From: Pleodorina starrii
Lineage: Eukaryota > Chlorophyta > Chlorophyceae > Chlamydomonadales > Volvocaceae
Reading direction: 5' to 3'
Assembly (NCBI GenBank): GCA_030267565.1
Contig: BRXU01000002.1
Span: 496,001-560,000 of the forward strand
Length of the DNA: 64,000 nucleotides
In this document: positions 14,675-24,613 of the stretch, piece after piece
Position numbering within the stretch: the first letter of the stretch is position 1
Layout: the number at the start of each line of letters is the position of its first letter
The notes under the pieces: generated by a model
What the model was told of the DNA's origin: nothing
Seen by the model: the letters and a program-made list of their open reading frames with translations, nothing else
Database searches by the model: none
Position numbers and translations under genes: made by a program

Positions 14675-15607
14675 CGCCACGCCTCGCCGGGTCCGGAGTT
14701 GGGGCAAGGAAAGTGGGCGGGTGGGTTACTGCGCGGCGGGCCTTGCCTTGCTTGGGTGACGCAGTGGGGTGTACACAAGGTCCGTCTTTTGGTTGAAGAA
14801 GTGGGAATCGAGGTTGGGCCACTCTCAGGTTATGGGAAAGGTACTAGGTACGTAGAAGCATAGGGGGGCTGCCTTATCACGCATGCATGATGGACGGGCG
14901 GGGGCGGGGCAGGTGTCAGTCAAGGGCGCACCAGCCCAGCTCCGCCAGCTCAGCTGAGGGGTGGGCATCAGAGCCCCTTCCGCTGCGCTCGCGAAGTGAG
15001 CAGCTGCCTTCTGCTTTTGACGCTTCGTAAACGCCTCTCGCTTGCCCAAACAATTATTCGCAAATATTGAAGGCTGGTAGCAGAGCTTGCAAGTGTGCTT
15101 GCGAACGTATAGGACACGGCCAAACAATATTCTCCGCAGCATCCTCGTCGTTCACCGGCCCTCTAAGCCATCGCCACAATCCTCCCGGTGACACGGCATC
15201 ATGACGTTGAGGAACTTCTGTCCGCGCTCTTTAATTCCAAAAACATCAGGCTGGCGGAACAACGGAACAAGGGGTACTACAACTGCCAGCATGCGAGCTG
15301 TCCGCCGCAGCGTCCACCGCCGCCGACCCAGTTACACCCTTGGAAAGCCTCAGTGACAACGATATACCGGTAAGTGATATGGCAATAAATGTAAAAGCAG
15401 TGACGAAGAGATGCATAAGCCTGATCAGCAGACCTCAAATCCATATACCCGTAGCAGCCGTAGCCGGCCAGCAACCAACAACCGCACAACGAGACGAACG
15501 CGAAACCTGGAATGAACTAATCCACACATCAGCAACACGCGCTAAAGCCAACGAAGCGCCGACAGTCCGGCGCCAGCCGCCCGCTGCCGCTTCTTCCCGC
15601 ATGTCGC
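14675..15607. other. Intergenic: protease promoter side and membrane-protein 3' UTR
   Basis: No supported gene. The interval holds the upstream region of the protease and, at 15336-15332, a minus-strand TGTAA about 270 nt past the stop of the membrane-protein gene. Confidence 0.45.
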
Positions 15608-17335
15608 TCAGAGCTCCACGGCAGCCGACCGCGCCACGGCGCCGCGCCACCCCGCCACCGCCGCCGCCCAGCCACCCTCGCCGCCGCCCAGCCTGATCGC
15701 CTCAACAAGCCTGCTGCCCGCAGCGCACCCGCTGACCAGCGCAGCCGCCAGCATCAGGTGCGTGGCCACATCGAAGCCGGTGCCCAGGTTGTACCAGGCC
15801 ACCTCCAGGGGGCGGAAGCGCCGCTGGCGCTCAGCCACGCTGCGCAGCGCCGACATCGCAACCACCTGGCAAACAGAACGGGGGGCAGAGAAGGCTTTCC
15901 GTCAGGACCAGCACCTTATTGCGCTGATGAGCCATCAGCACCAGTTTCGCGGATGGGGTGGAGGCTATCGTATAAAAGAAGCGAGCACTCAACGACGTGA
16001 GCAAATCTAGCGAGGAGAAGAATGGAGAAGAGTAGGTGGTCGGTATTGTCTTTTGGCACCGGGCCCCAGGCTCTCTGACGCCGTGCAGCGGTAGCGGGTA
16101 TCCCACCAGTCAATCCAGGTTCAATACGGAACGACAAGCCGCGGAAGCCACCGCAGCCCCCAACAACAATGCGCACACGCAAAGTACGATAATGCTCCAG
16201 GCTTGCCGTACTCACCTGGCGGGTGTGGGGTTTGGTCCACGTGGCGATGTAGTACACGTGCAGTACGGCATGGCCCAAGGCGGCCGCAGCGATGAACGGG
16301 CGCCAGCTTGCGGTGGCGGTGGCGGCGGCGGATGTGTCGCCGTGCATGTAAAGGGCGGCCAAGGAGGCCTGCGCATTGCGGCAGGAGAAACAGTAGCAGT
16401 AGCAGCAGCACAAGCAGCAGCAACTGAAAGTGAGAGACAAGGGGGAGGGGAAACGCAGCCGGAAACCGGTATACGGCGAGAGCTTCTCCCGGTTCCCTGC
16501 GCGGACTGAAAGCTGGGTTGGCTGCAACTCAGAAGCCAATCAGAGAATCCGAGCACCCGATCCAACCATCCCATGCCGCATCGCCTCACCCACCCGCCCA
16601 CCCACCCACCCACCCACCTATTCGCTCCCGGGCCCCTCTGACCGCCCGCCCACCTGCACACTCAACAAATCCCACACGAAGTACCGCCACCGTTGGCCGC
16701 TAAGGTACGACACACTGTACGGTGAACCGATGCAGCAGAGGACCTGCGGGCCGCAAGCCCGCAATCGGGGCAGCGAAGACGAGGCGAAAGGGCGGGGGGG
16801 GGGGCGAAGCCAGGTAAGCGACAGGGTTGAGAGCAGTGCAGTACCGTAACCCGCAAGTACGGTGCAAGGTTAGCTTACCGGTAAGAGGCATGGCCTGGAC
16901 TTGCGGCTTGATCAGACAAGGCCTGGCGAGTCTCACGATCCGCCAGTCAGCCCGATCGGGGCACAAACGCATAATGCGTTCCGGTGGCACGCTGAGGGCT
17001 CGGACATGCGTTCCTACTTTGGCTTTTTTTTCTGACGCGGCCTCATTGCCGGCCACAGATCAAGTGAGGGATGCATGTCAGCAGTGCTGCTGCTCGAGCT
17101 CCGGCTCCCGGGGGGAGGGGGATGCGACGTGGGTGTTGCTGCCGACAGGCCCTTGGCCAACTTGCTTGGCGAAATGCCGTACCTTGAGGTGCGTCAGCGC
17201 CAGCGTCAGCTCCGAAACCAGCAGCAGCGTGGGAGCCACGTCCAGACACGTCAGGGCAGCCCTCGCCGCCGCCCCCGCCATTGACTCGGCGCCGGCGTTG
17301 CGGTGGAGTCCAGTGCTGGGGCCCATCGCGGCCAT
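15608..17335 (-). CDS. Small multi-pass membrane protein, family not recognised
   Basis: Five exons, read downward: 17335-17183, 16922-16879, 16699-16654, 16368-16216, 15865-15608. All are GT-AG with closed phases; 217 residues. Hydrophobic segments include VAPTLLLVSELTLALTHL (about residues 33-50), FIAAAALGHAVLHVYYIATW (about 107-126) and FDVATHLMLAAALVSGCAAG (about 160-180); RYFVWDLLSVQ may be a further partial membrane helix. Conserved-looking aromatic and His residues (HAVLHVYYIATW, EVAWYNLGTGFD) suggest a real family, but I do not recognise it. The two short exons (44 and 46 nt) are the weakest part and were chosen because their phases fit. The tail is Ala/Gly-rich and ends AVEL. A TGTAA lies 270 nt downstream. 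Confidence 0.55.
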
Positions 17336-19207
17336 CTTGTGCTTTCAGACTCTGCCGCGTAGATGGGCAGACACTGCCGCGAGCGGCTGTTTGGAGGCTC
17401 TTCGGCGGTGGATTTCGCTTGGCAAGCAGTGGGTATTGGCCCGCAGATTAACCCAGGCAGCGACCCGCAGCAGCCGAACCAAGGTGGGAGAGAGGAGGGG
17501 TGAGCAGCGGCTGTCTCTTGCCTGCGAGAAGCCGCTGGATGGGCAGTCTCTTCTTACGGGAGGCCTCAAGCTTGCCTGTGTTTGCACAGGGAGGTGCCGG
17601 CCAATGCCTGAGGTTCGCGAATGGGGTCTCTCTGGGGAGTTAAGTAAAACAGTCCCGCACGCCGCGGGGTTAAGAGGAGGATGTCGATGGGTGGGGATGG
17701 CGCCGCGTCGAAGGGCGGATCTTGCGTGCCATGACGCCATAGCGCGGGATGCGAGTTCGAGCGCCCGCTGCCACAACCGCGTCATCTTCGTCAGGCTGAG
17801 GTCCGGTGCGTCCCATGGGTCACTTGGTCAGAACCCTTCGCTCGGATGTCGTGGACTGCGGCATTGCGTACTGCCGCTTGCGGCTTTGACCCATTATGAC
17901 ATCACAAACAGCTGAACGTTCCCGTTCACCAGTTCCTTACTTCAAGCTGTTTCAGCTTTTCCAGGGTTCCAGGATTGGTTACACGGCCCGCTTCGCCGGC
18001 GTATTCGGCGTGGGATGCATTTTAGTATGGCGGCCCGCCAATGCTTCGCCGCGAGCTTCCCCCGCGATCGCAGCAAAAAGCAAAGCTCTTGCATCAGGAC
18101 AGCAATAGGTAAAGGCCGCGCCAGAAGCCGCCAGAATTACCCATGTGCACCCGCGGCCCAAAGCCACGCGAGACGCGACCACGATGACACCGGTGCTGTG
18201 TTGCGGGCCCGAACACAACAAACTCGACACCCTCCCGAGCTCCACGAGAGGGGACAGCAGCGGGCAGTCAAGTACAGGCCGCTGGCCTGGCGTGCAGCCC
18301 CCGCGGTCCAGCGTGCGGTGATACACGACACGTCCAATCAGAGACACGCACCTGCCGTCGTCTCCAGCCCACACACGCCCAGCACGGGGCCTTCCTCACC
18401 CCCAACCCAAACCACGAAACCAACCCCTCCAGAAGCTGCGAAAGGCGGACGGCGCTCGTCCATCAGCATTGGCCATCTCGTCTCTCCTCCATCCCATCCC
18501 AGCCCCATGTGATCACTGGGGACACCAGTGGGGCCGGGACCGGGGAGCTGGGGAGCCGGGACCGGGGGGCCGGGGCCGGGACCGGTCCCCCCGCCGGTTC
18601 GGTTGGGCTGCGGCCCCGGCCGAGAGGGTGGCCCAGGTCCACTTCCGGTCCAAACGATGGTGGGTCCAAAAATAATAGTCGCGTTGGCGCGGCGCGGCGA
18701 ATAACGAAAAGAGTTTGGCCGTCCCACCATCCCACCGGCGCTCGCATCGTGCGCGCAAAGACAGCTACCTAGTACCCACCGGACAGTGACGGACTCGGCA
18801 CTCCACTGCACCGCACGCCCCCAGCCCGGCCCAGCCCAGCTCACGTCGCGCTTGATACTTATAAGGAATACCTATTTGTGGTCTCGAGAAGACGTCACTA
18901 TATATTTACAACATGTGAACAAACACGGATGGTGTTCGCAACACCCCAGGCCACGCATCAGCACCGCAGCGCTCAGGGGCTCAGACCCACGGGGCCAGTC
19001 AGACCAGGTCCCAACCCAACCCAACTTGAGCAACGTCAAACGGCGGCCCCACCCAAAACGGCGGCCGATTCAAGGCATTCTTCCTCAAGTTCTCCACTCT
19101 TCCCTACTACCCAACCCCACCGCCCGCGCTACCGTCCTTCCCCTTCCCGGCCTTTACCTCAGTTCCATCGCTGCGTGTCTCATTTCCCCTATGCCCCTTC
19201 CCAATCC
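17336..19207. other. Intergenic: upstream of the membrane-protein gene, 3' UTR of the Gln-rich gene
   Basis: No supported gene. A minus-strand TGTAA at 18910-18906 sits about 300 nt past the stop at 19208. A G-rich segment with repeated GGGACCGGGG-type words lies at about 18525-18590. Plus-strand ORFs that start here and run into 19982 are antisense to the better minus-strand ORF. Confidence 0.45.
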
Positions 19208-20959
19208 TCAACGTGCAACAGCCCCCAGGCGCAGACCAGGCACCACTGGAGGCCGCGGCGCCGCCGCCCGCGCCGCCCCTTCCTCACCACCCAGCCCCTG
19301 CAGCCCCAACCCCGCCCCAATCCGCATCGCGCCACCTCCGGCCCCCAACACGGCCCCATCCTCGCTCCCGCCACGCCTTCCCGTGTACATCCCATTCCGG
19401 CTCAGTCGGCTGCTCAGCAGCGGCCCCGCCGCCGTCGCCGCGCCCTCCTGCAACGGCAGCCGGAGCACGGGCACCGGCCGAGGCGGCATCCCCTTCCCAG
19501 GCGCCATCGCCGCCGCCGTCGCCGCTGCCGCGGGCTTTACCGCGATCGGGTTCGCACGCGCCGGCGCCGCTGGCGGATCGCAGGGCCGCGTAACGCCCGT
19601 CGCCACAGCCGCCGGCGCTGGCTTGGGCGGCGACTTGATGGTCGTGGCCGGAGGAGGCGGCGGCGTGCCGCTCTGGACCGCCGGCGCGGGGCCTCCGAGC
19701 CGCCGGGTGAATGGCGGGCTGGGACTGCTGCTGGTGATGAGGACGGGGGCCGGCTGCGCAGAGGAAGGGGAGAAGGGCGAGCCCAGGGGCATCGGGCAGT
19801 CAGACGTCGGCGACCCGCACTCGACATCGGCTGGGTCGGTCGCTGCTGCTGCAGCTGCCGCTTGGATGCGGTGCGGCAGTGAGATCGTGAACCGGGGAAC
19901 CGCAGGCTGCTGCGTGCCGGCGCCCGCCGCGGCCCGTCCGCCGACCACTCCGCGCTGCTGCTGCTGCTGCTGCTGCGGTTGATGCTGGGGGAGCGGCTGC
20001 GATTGCGACAAGTGTACCGACACTTGTTGCTGCTGCTGCTGCTGGTGCGCAGCAGCGGCGGCGGCGGGTCCGCTGGTCTCCTGAAGCATCAGCGCCGGCA
20101 CGCCGGTGGGGCGGGACGGCCGCGCCGTCGGCGGCGGCCGCAGCGGCGACGGCCGCTCCGCGGCCGGCGCCGCCACCGGCAGGGGCATGGGCCGCGGCCC
20201 TCGCGCGGTGGCGAAACCCGGGCTGGAGATCGTCAAAAGGCTGGTTCCGGAGCTTGAGCCGAGGGGGAAGCAGGCGGAGCTGCGGACGGGGGAGGCCTCC
20301 ACGCAGAAGCGAAGCTCCCGGCTGGTCAGGTTGCCGCAGCGGCCGCCGCCCTGCTGCTGCGGGGGCGGGTAGCGCAGCTGCGGCGGCGTGTTTGTGAGCT
20401 TGAGGTTGGCCAGGTGGGTGGAAAGCCGGGCGGCCTCCGTGGCTGCAAGCGCGCAGCTGAGCTTCTCGCAGACGGCGCGGGCGGCCTGCACCGCGGCGCC
20501 GGTGCGGGACGGAGTGGCGGTTGCGGTGCGCGGGCCGGGCTCAGCTGGGGCCGGAGACGGAGCTGGGTTGGGGGTCGCCGCTGCGGGATGTTGTTGCGTC
20601 CTAGCCGGCGCGGCGATGAGGTAATCGGCCGTGAAGTCCGTCGCCAGGAGGCTCTCAGCCAGGTCAACAGCGTTGTCGATTACGCGACCGAGGTTCATCA
20701 TGGGGAGGCGCAAGCATCCCGGCACGCGGAACATGACCGCGGTCTGCTGCACTGCGGCTGCAGTCGATGGCTGCGGCTGAGATGACGGCAACTGTTGAGC
20801 GGAACGCGCGGCATCCGGCCTCCGCCGGGACCTCCTGGATCGTCGTTGACGTTGGCATTTTTCTCCGGCAGCGTTTAGGGCGCCTGTGCCGGACTGACCG
20901 AGGTGCGTCGATGTAGCTGTCGCCGAGCTCGTGCGGCTCTGCACACCAGCCACGTCCAT
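19208..20959 (-). CDS. Intronless Gln/Pro/Ala-rich protein, function unknown
   Basis: A single open frame of 583 codons from ATG 20959 to the stop at 19208. The frame stays open upstream to 21241, but MDVAGVQSRTSSATATSTH is the more natural start and the 5' part is AT-richer. The N-terminus has a basic patch (RQRRSRRSRRRPD), then a more ordered segment (MMNLGRVIDNAVDLAESLL, ALAATEAARLSTHLANLKL), two poly-Gln tracts and long Pro/Ala/Ser stretches. No catalytic motif or known domain is seen. The mix of basic patch and Gln/Pro-rich regions is common in nuclear regulatory proteins, which is only a guess. The TGTAA 300 nt downstream supports expression on this strand. In such GC-rich DNA a long ORF alone is weak evidence. 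Confidence 0.5.
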   Translation of the reverse strand: MDVAGVQSRTSSATATSTHLGQSGTGALNAAGEKCQRQRRSRRSRRRPDAARSAQQLPSSQPQPSTAAAVQQTAVMFRVPGCLRLPMMNLGRVIDNAVDLAESLLATDFTADYLIAAPARTQQHPAAATPNPAPSPAPAEPGPRTATATPSRTGAAVQAARAVCEKLSCALAATEAARLSTHLANLKLTNTPPQLRYPPPQQQGGGRCGNLTSRELRFCVEASPVRSSACFPLGSSSGTSLLTISSPGFATARGPRPMPLPVAAPAAERPSPLRPPPTARPSRPTGVPALMLQETSGPAAAAAAHQQQQQQQVSVHLSQSQPLPQHQPQQQQQQQRGVVGGRAAAGAGTQQPAVPRFTISLPHRIQAAAAAAATDPADVECGSPTSDCPMPLGSPFSPSSAQPAPVLITSSSPSPPFTRRLGGPAPAVQSGTPPPPPATTIKSPPKPAPAAVATGVTRPCDPPAAPARANPIAVKPAAAATAAAMAPGKGMPPRPVPVLRLPLQEGAATAAGPLLSSRLSRNGMYTGRRGGSEDGAVLGAGGGAMRIGAGLGLQGLGGEEGAARAAAPRPPVVPGLRLGAVAR

Positions 20960-21476
20960 CGATGCCACCAGATTATAGGTGTCAAAAGTATTGTGAAAAT
21001 TACTCAAGGTCGTTTCCGATGCGGATGATGGGTCACAACAACACAACAACAGCTGTCGCTTAAATATTGGTACCCACGCGCAATTTTGTGCAACCTGGTA
21101 AGCAATCAGAGCTACCAGTATAATGAGATTGTTCCGCACCCTAGCGTACACGCGGTTGCTGTTGTACCCTTGGCTGGATGCAGCTTTGGATCGAGGAAAC
21201 GGACATTGCGCGCTCGGTTTTCCGTGTAACGCACGGCCCACTAACTTTTTTGCGCATTAGCCATTTTTTTATGATTTAAGGAATGTGAGTATGACAAGCG
21301 ACATATAGGCGCAGCGACTGATGTGTGCGACGAACAAGACCAAGAAACGGAAACAAAGGCTTCCGGCACTTCATCACTGCCCATCAAGCGCATCTACAGC
21401 ACGCATTTCGGCACTCGCTTGACATTTGTGCTCAAGCGGCGGCTCGCTGCCAACCCGCCCTCACCTCTCCCGCCTC
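20960..21476. promoter_or_regulatory. Upstream region of the Gln-rich gene
   Basis: AT-richer 517 bp between the stop of the acetyltransferase gene (21477) and ATG 20959, both on the minus strand. It should contain the acetyltransferase 3' UTR and the promoter of the Gln-rich gene. No unambiguous TATA or TGTAA element was found. Confidence 0.4.
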
Positions 21477-23455
21477 TCAGTAGCCCAAATCCTTGCGCAT
21501 CAGCTTCATCCTCTGGATCCCAAACAGCGGCGCAATTGGCCAGTGCTCCCCTTGCTGATAAAATCCCGCCCGCTCGTACAGCGCCGCGGCCTCCTTGTCC
21601 TGCGAGCACCACACTCGTGCCATGTCATCACAGCCGGTGACGACATGGCAGGACGGCCGCCCTCGCGCGCGAGATAAGAAGCAGCCGCACCCATCACCCA
21701 CCACAAAGCGCAGGTGCAGGTACATCTCAGACTCCGCCATCACCTCCACCGCGACCTGCTCAGCGGCGGCCAGCAGCCGCGTCGCGACACCCCTGCGGCG
21801 AAAGACCGGCGAGACCGCCATGTTGCACATGTAGCAGCACTTCTGCGGGTGCGGGCGCAGATGACGCAACGGGAGTCAACCGGGGCGAAAGCGTCAGTCA
21901 GTCGTCAGGCCGAGATCCCCCCGTATGGCAGCTCCTCCGTCACCCTGAAACTCAGATCAAATTAATTAGATGCCACCCGCCCCGACCACCTATCCAGGCC
22001 CCACACCGGCTTCCCCCTTAGCTGCACTTGGTCCCACCTGGGGGCCCCGGACCCAGCCCTCCCTGGACCCCGGACTCAGCGCGGGGGGAGGCGTAATGAA
22101 CGCAACGACACCGCACCCGATAGGTTCAACGGCGGCGACGTGTGAGCACGCGGGCATGAGTGGCCTCGCGGGGCCTTCTCACCCACACTCCGGGCAGCAC
22201 CAACCGCCCATCCGCCGCCCACAACCCCACCAAACCCACGCCCTCCGGAGGTCGCGTCCGTTCCGCCGTAACCTGCGGTTCCATCTTTACTGCCCCCTTC
22301 CCCCGGCCCCAACCCCCCGGAGGGAGGGCAGGAGCAGGACGCACCTCGGGCTCTGAGAGGAAGGGCTGTGAGGAGCGGGTGATGCGGCGGAAGGACACCT
22401 CCGCTGACCCGATCACCCGCGGCCGAGTGCGGCTCAGCAGCGCACCAGGAGAGACCGCCGCCGGAGGCCATCCGGCGCCGGGAGAGACCGGCGGCCCGGC
22501 TTCACCGGCATCAGCCGGGCCCCGCGGCGGCGGGGCCGCTGCTGCGGCCACCTGCAGGCGGCGGGCACGGACGAGAGCACGGCGGAGCTGGGCTGGGAGC
22601 GAGGACAAAAGGAAAGTGCGTGAGCTTCTCAGATTCCAGTATGCCTGTCTGATGCTTGTTGTGTCCATGAGAAAAACCGGCGGCGATCGTCCTTACCTCC
22701 GAGCCTGGACCTGGACCGTCCTTGTCCCCGGCGGCCGCCGCCTCCCGTTCCGCCGACGGCTGCAGCACTGCCACCAGGACCATCGCGTCGGGCGCCAGCG
22801 CCTGGTGCTCGCGCAGGTATCGTACAATGTTGCGCCGTACGTACGACGCGTACGGCGCAAGGTGCGCGGCTGTCGCGACAAAGGACACCGCCAGCAGCTC
22901 TGCGGTTTGCTCGATGAGGGGCACCGTCAGCGCCTGGATCACCACACGCCCCTCCTCCAGAGAAAACTGCGGCATCGCGGCGATGGGGGGGGGGTGATGA
23001 AGAAGATGCCGTAGCGGAGGGACGGGACGCGGCGGGGTTGGGTTGAGTGCGCGTCAAAGGCCCCCCGGGAGCGGGCGCCGCGAAAACGACGGGGTGGAGG
23101 AGCGCTGAGGGGGCTCGCCCGGCGCTTTGCGGGTCGCCGGAATGGGGCTTTAGGGGCTTCTCGTCTCCGCAAGGGTCACTTCGCTGGCAAGCTCGGTCCG
23201 GGATCTGTTTGGGTGGAAGTGTCGTCGCAGCCCAACGACGCTTACCTCTTGGCGAAAGTTCATCATTCGTGCAGCCTTCGCGTCCTGTTCGGTTTGTAGA
23301 GCAATAATGAAAACGGTTGGGAGACTGCCCACAAGGCCCAAAACCCGCGCGGAGTGGAGACGAAACCGCAAGCCCATGAGTACCTCTGGAGTGAATGTAG
23401 CAACGCCTGCGCCCGTTTCGCGCCGAGTTGTGCGCACTGCGCACGGCCGCTGCAT
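21477..23455 (-). CDS. Plastid-type GNAT family N-acetyltransferase
   Basis: Five exons, read downward: 23455-23246, 22966-22697, 22587-22345, 21842-21702, 21599-21477. All junctions are phase 0; 328 residues from MQRPC. An in-frame ATG at 23611 would give 380 residues, so the start is uncertain. The N-terminus is Arg/Ser/Ala-rich and transit-peptide-like. Motif C/D region: VIGSAEVSFRRITRSS. Acetyl-CoA loop (motif A): CNMAVSPVFRRRGVATRLL, with the R-R-x-G-V-A signature. Motif B: KEAAALYERAGFY. Ends KLMRKDLGY. An Ala/Pro/Gly-rich insertion sits before motif C. Plant plastid GNATs acetylate protein N-termini and lysines; that role here is inferred from the fold and targeting. Confidence 0.85.
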
Positions 23456-23611
23456 CGGCTGTGCAGAAACCGGACAGACCGATGGCGATGCTTTGGCTCG
23501 CAAACATTTTGATCTGTGTGATAAACACAACACGTGATGTATGTGATGGCTACAAGCTTTTGCACGTCGCGTCGCGCTTCGGTGGATGGGTGTGTGATGT
23601 TGGCTCAACAT

Positions 23612-24613
23612 AGCGAAATCCTCCAGAAAGCAAGCTCATTAACGTATCACAGAAGTCGATCACAGAAGTCGATCACGTGCAGCTGCATCCTACCCTTTTA
23701 TGTGGACCAGTATCCAGTAAACACGCTGGCTGAATCCAGGTCGGTTGGCGATGCTCGTTAATGGTACCGCACGGTAACAGCCCGGTAACCATCGAGCGCG
23801 AAGGGACAAGGATTAGCATTTGCGTTTAAGAAGCACGTAATTTCGCTTGAATATAAAACTGTGCTCGGCTAGCGCACAGCGGATCAATACAAACGGAGGC
23901 GCAGTCAAGGTAGACCCCTGGGACCACGAGGACCAGAATGGAGACTGACTGGAGCCTTAAACAAGGGACAGCCCTTGATGCCTCCTTGCCTTGGGAGACC
24001 TGACAGGTGAGACAGGATCATCAACTTTCGCTTAATATTGCCCCTTCCAGCGGAATATGCCCGCGATAGCATCCACCATCCAGGCACTTGTTGCAATGCC
24101 TAATTGTCCTGGTTCGAACAGGACCCGCAGCAAGTAATACTCGCCAACCGCCAAATTGCGCCTCACCAAGCGCAACGTCGTTCCCCGTATCCGAACGAAA
24201 CGCCAAATCCAGCCAGCCAGCCAACGTTCACCGCAGCTCCTTGCACTTTCTTCTGCCACAAGCGGCATCTGCGGCTGTACACTTGCCCGCCTCCCCCCAC
24301 AGCTACGACTGTATCCCCAACGTCTCTATCTACGACCGTAAGCCACAACCAGTAGCCATCCAGTAGCCAGTAGCACCCATCGTGCGTGTGCGGCCATTCC
24401 CGCTCTACACCCGCGACATCCCCCTCCTCCTTCCTTCTTCCTTCTTGCTGCGCTCTTGTCCCCCTCCTGCTCTCCCTGCTGCTGCTGCAGCTGCCCACGC
24501 CCTCTCAAACCCCGGCCCGCCTCCGTTCCCTCCGAGCGAACGAGCGAGGGAACGGAGGCCCCTCCGAGCGCTCAAACCCACATCACATCACATCTTGGGG
24601 TCCACCACCGCTG
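23612..24613. other. Intergenic between acetyltransferase and MsrA genes
   Basis: No supported gene. The AT-richer part near 23612-23900 is the expected acetyltransferase promoter; the remainder would be the MsrA 3' UTR and spacer. A tRNA T-arm lookalike near 24107-24127 lacks the rest of a cloverleaf. Confidence 0.4.

Noticed and set aside
18786..19982. 398-codon plus-strand open frame rich in Pro/Arg/Ala
   Set aside because: Antisense shadow of the longer minus-strand Gln-rich frame, which also has a downstream TGTAA.
24060..24130. Possible tRNA gene (TCCTG-GTTCGAA-CAGGA resembles a T-arm)
   Set aside because: No canonical anticodon arm with a 7-nt loop and no acceptor stem pairing around it.
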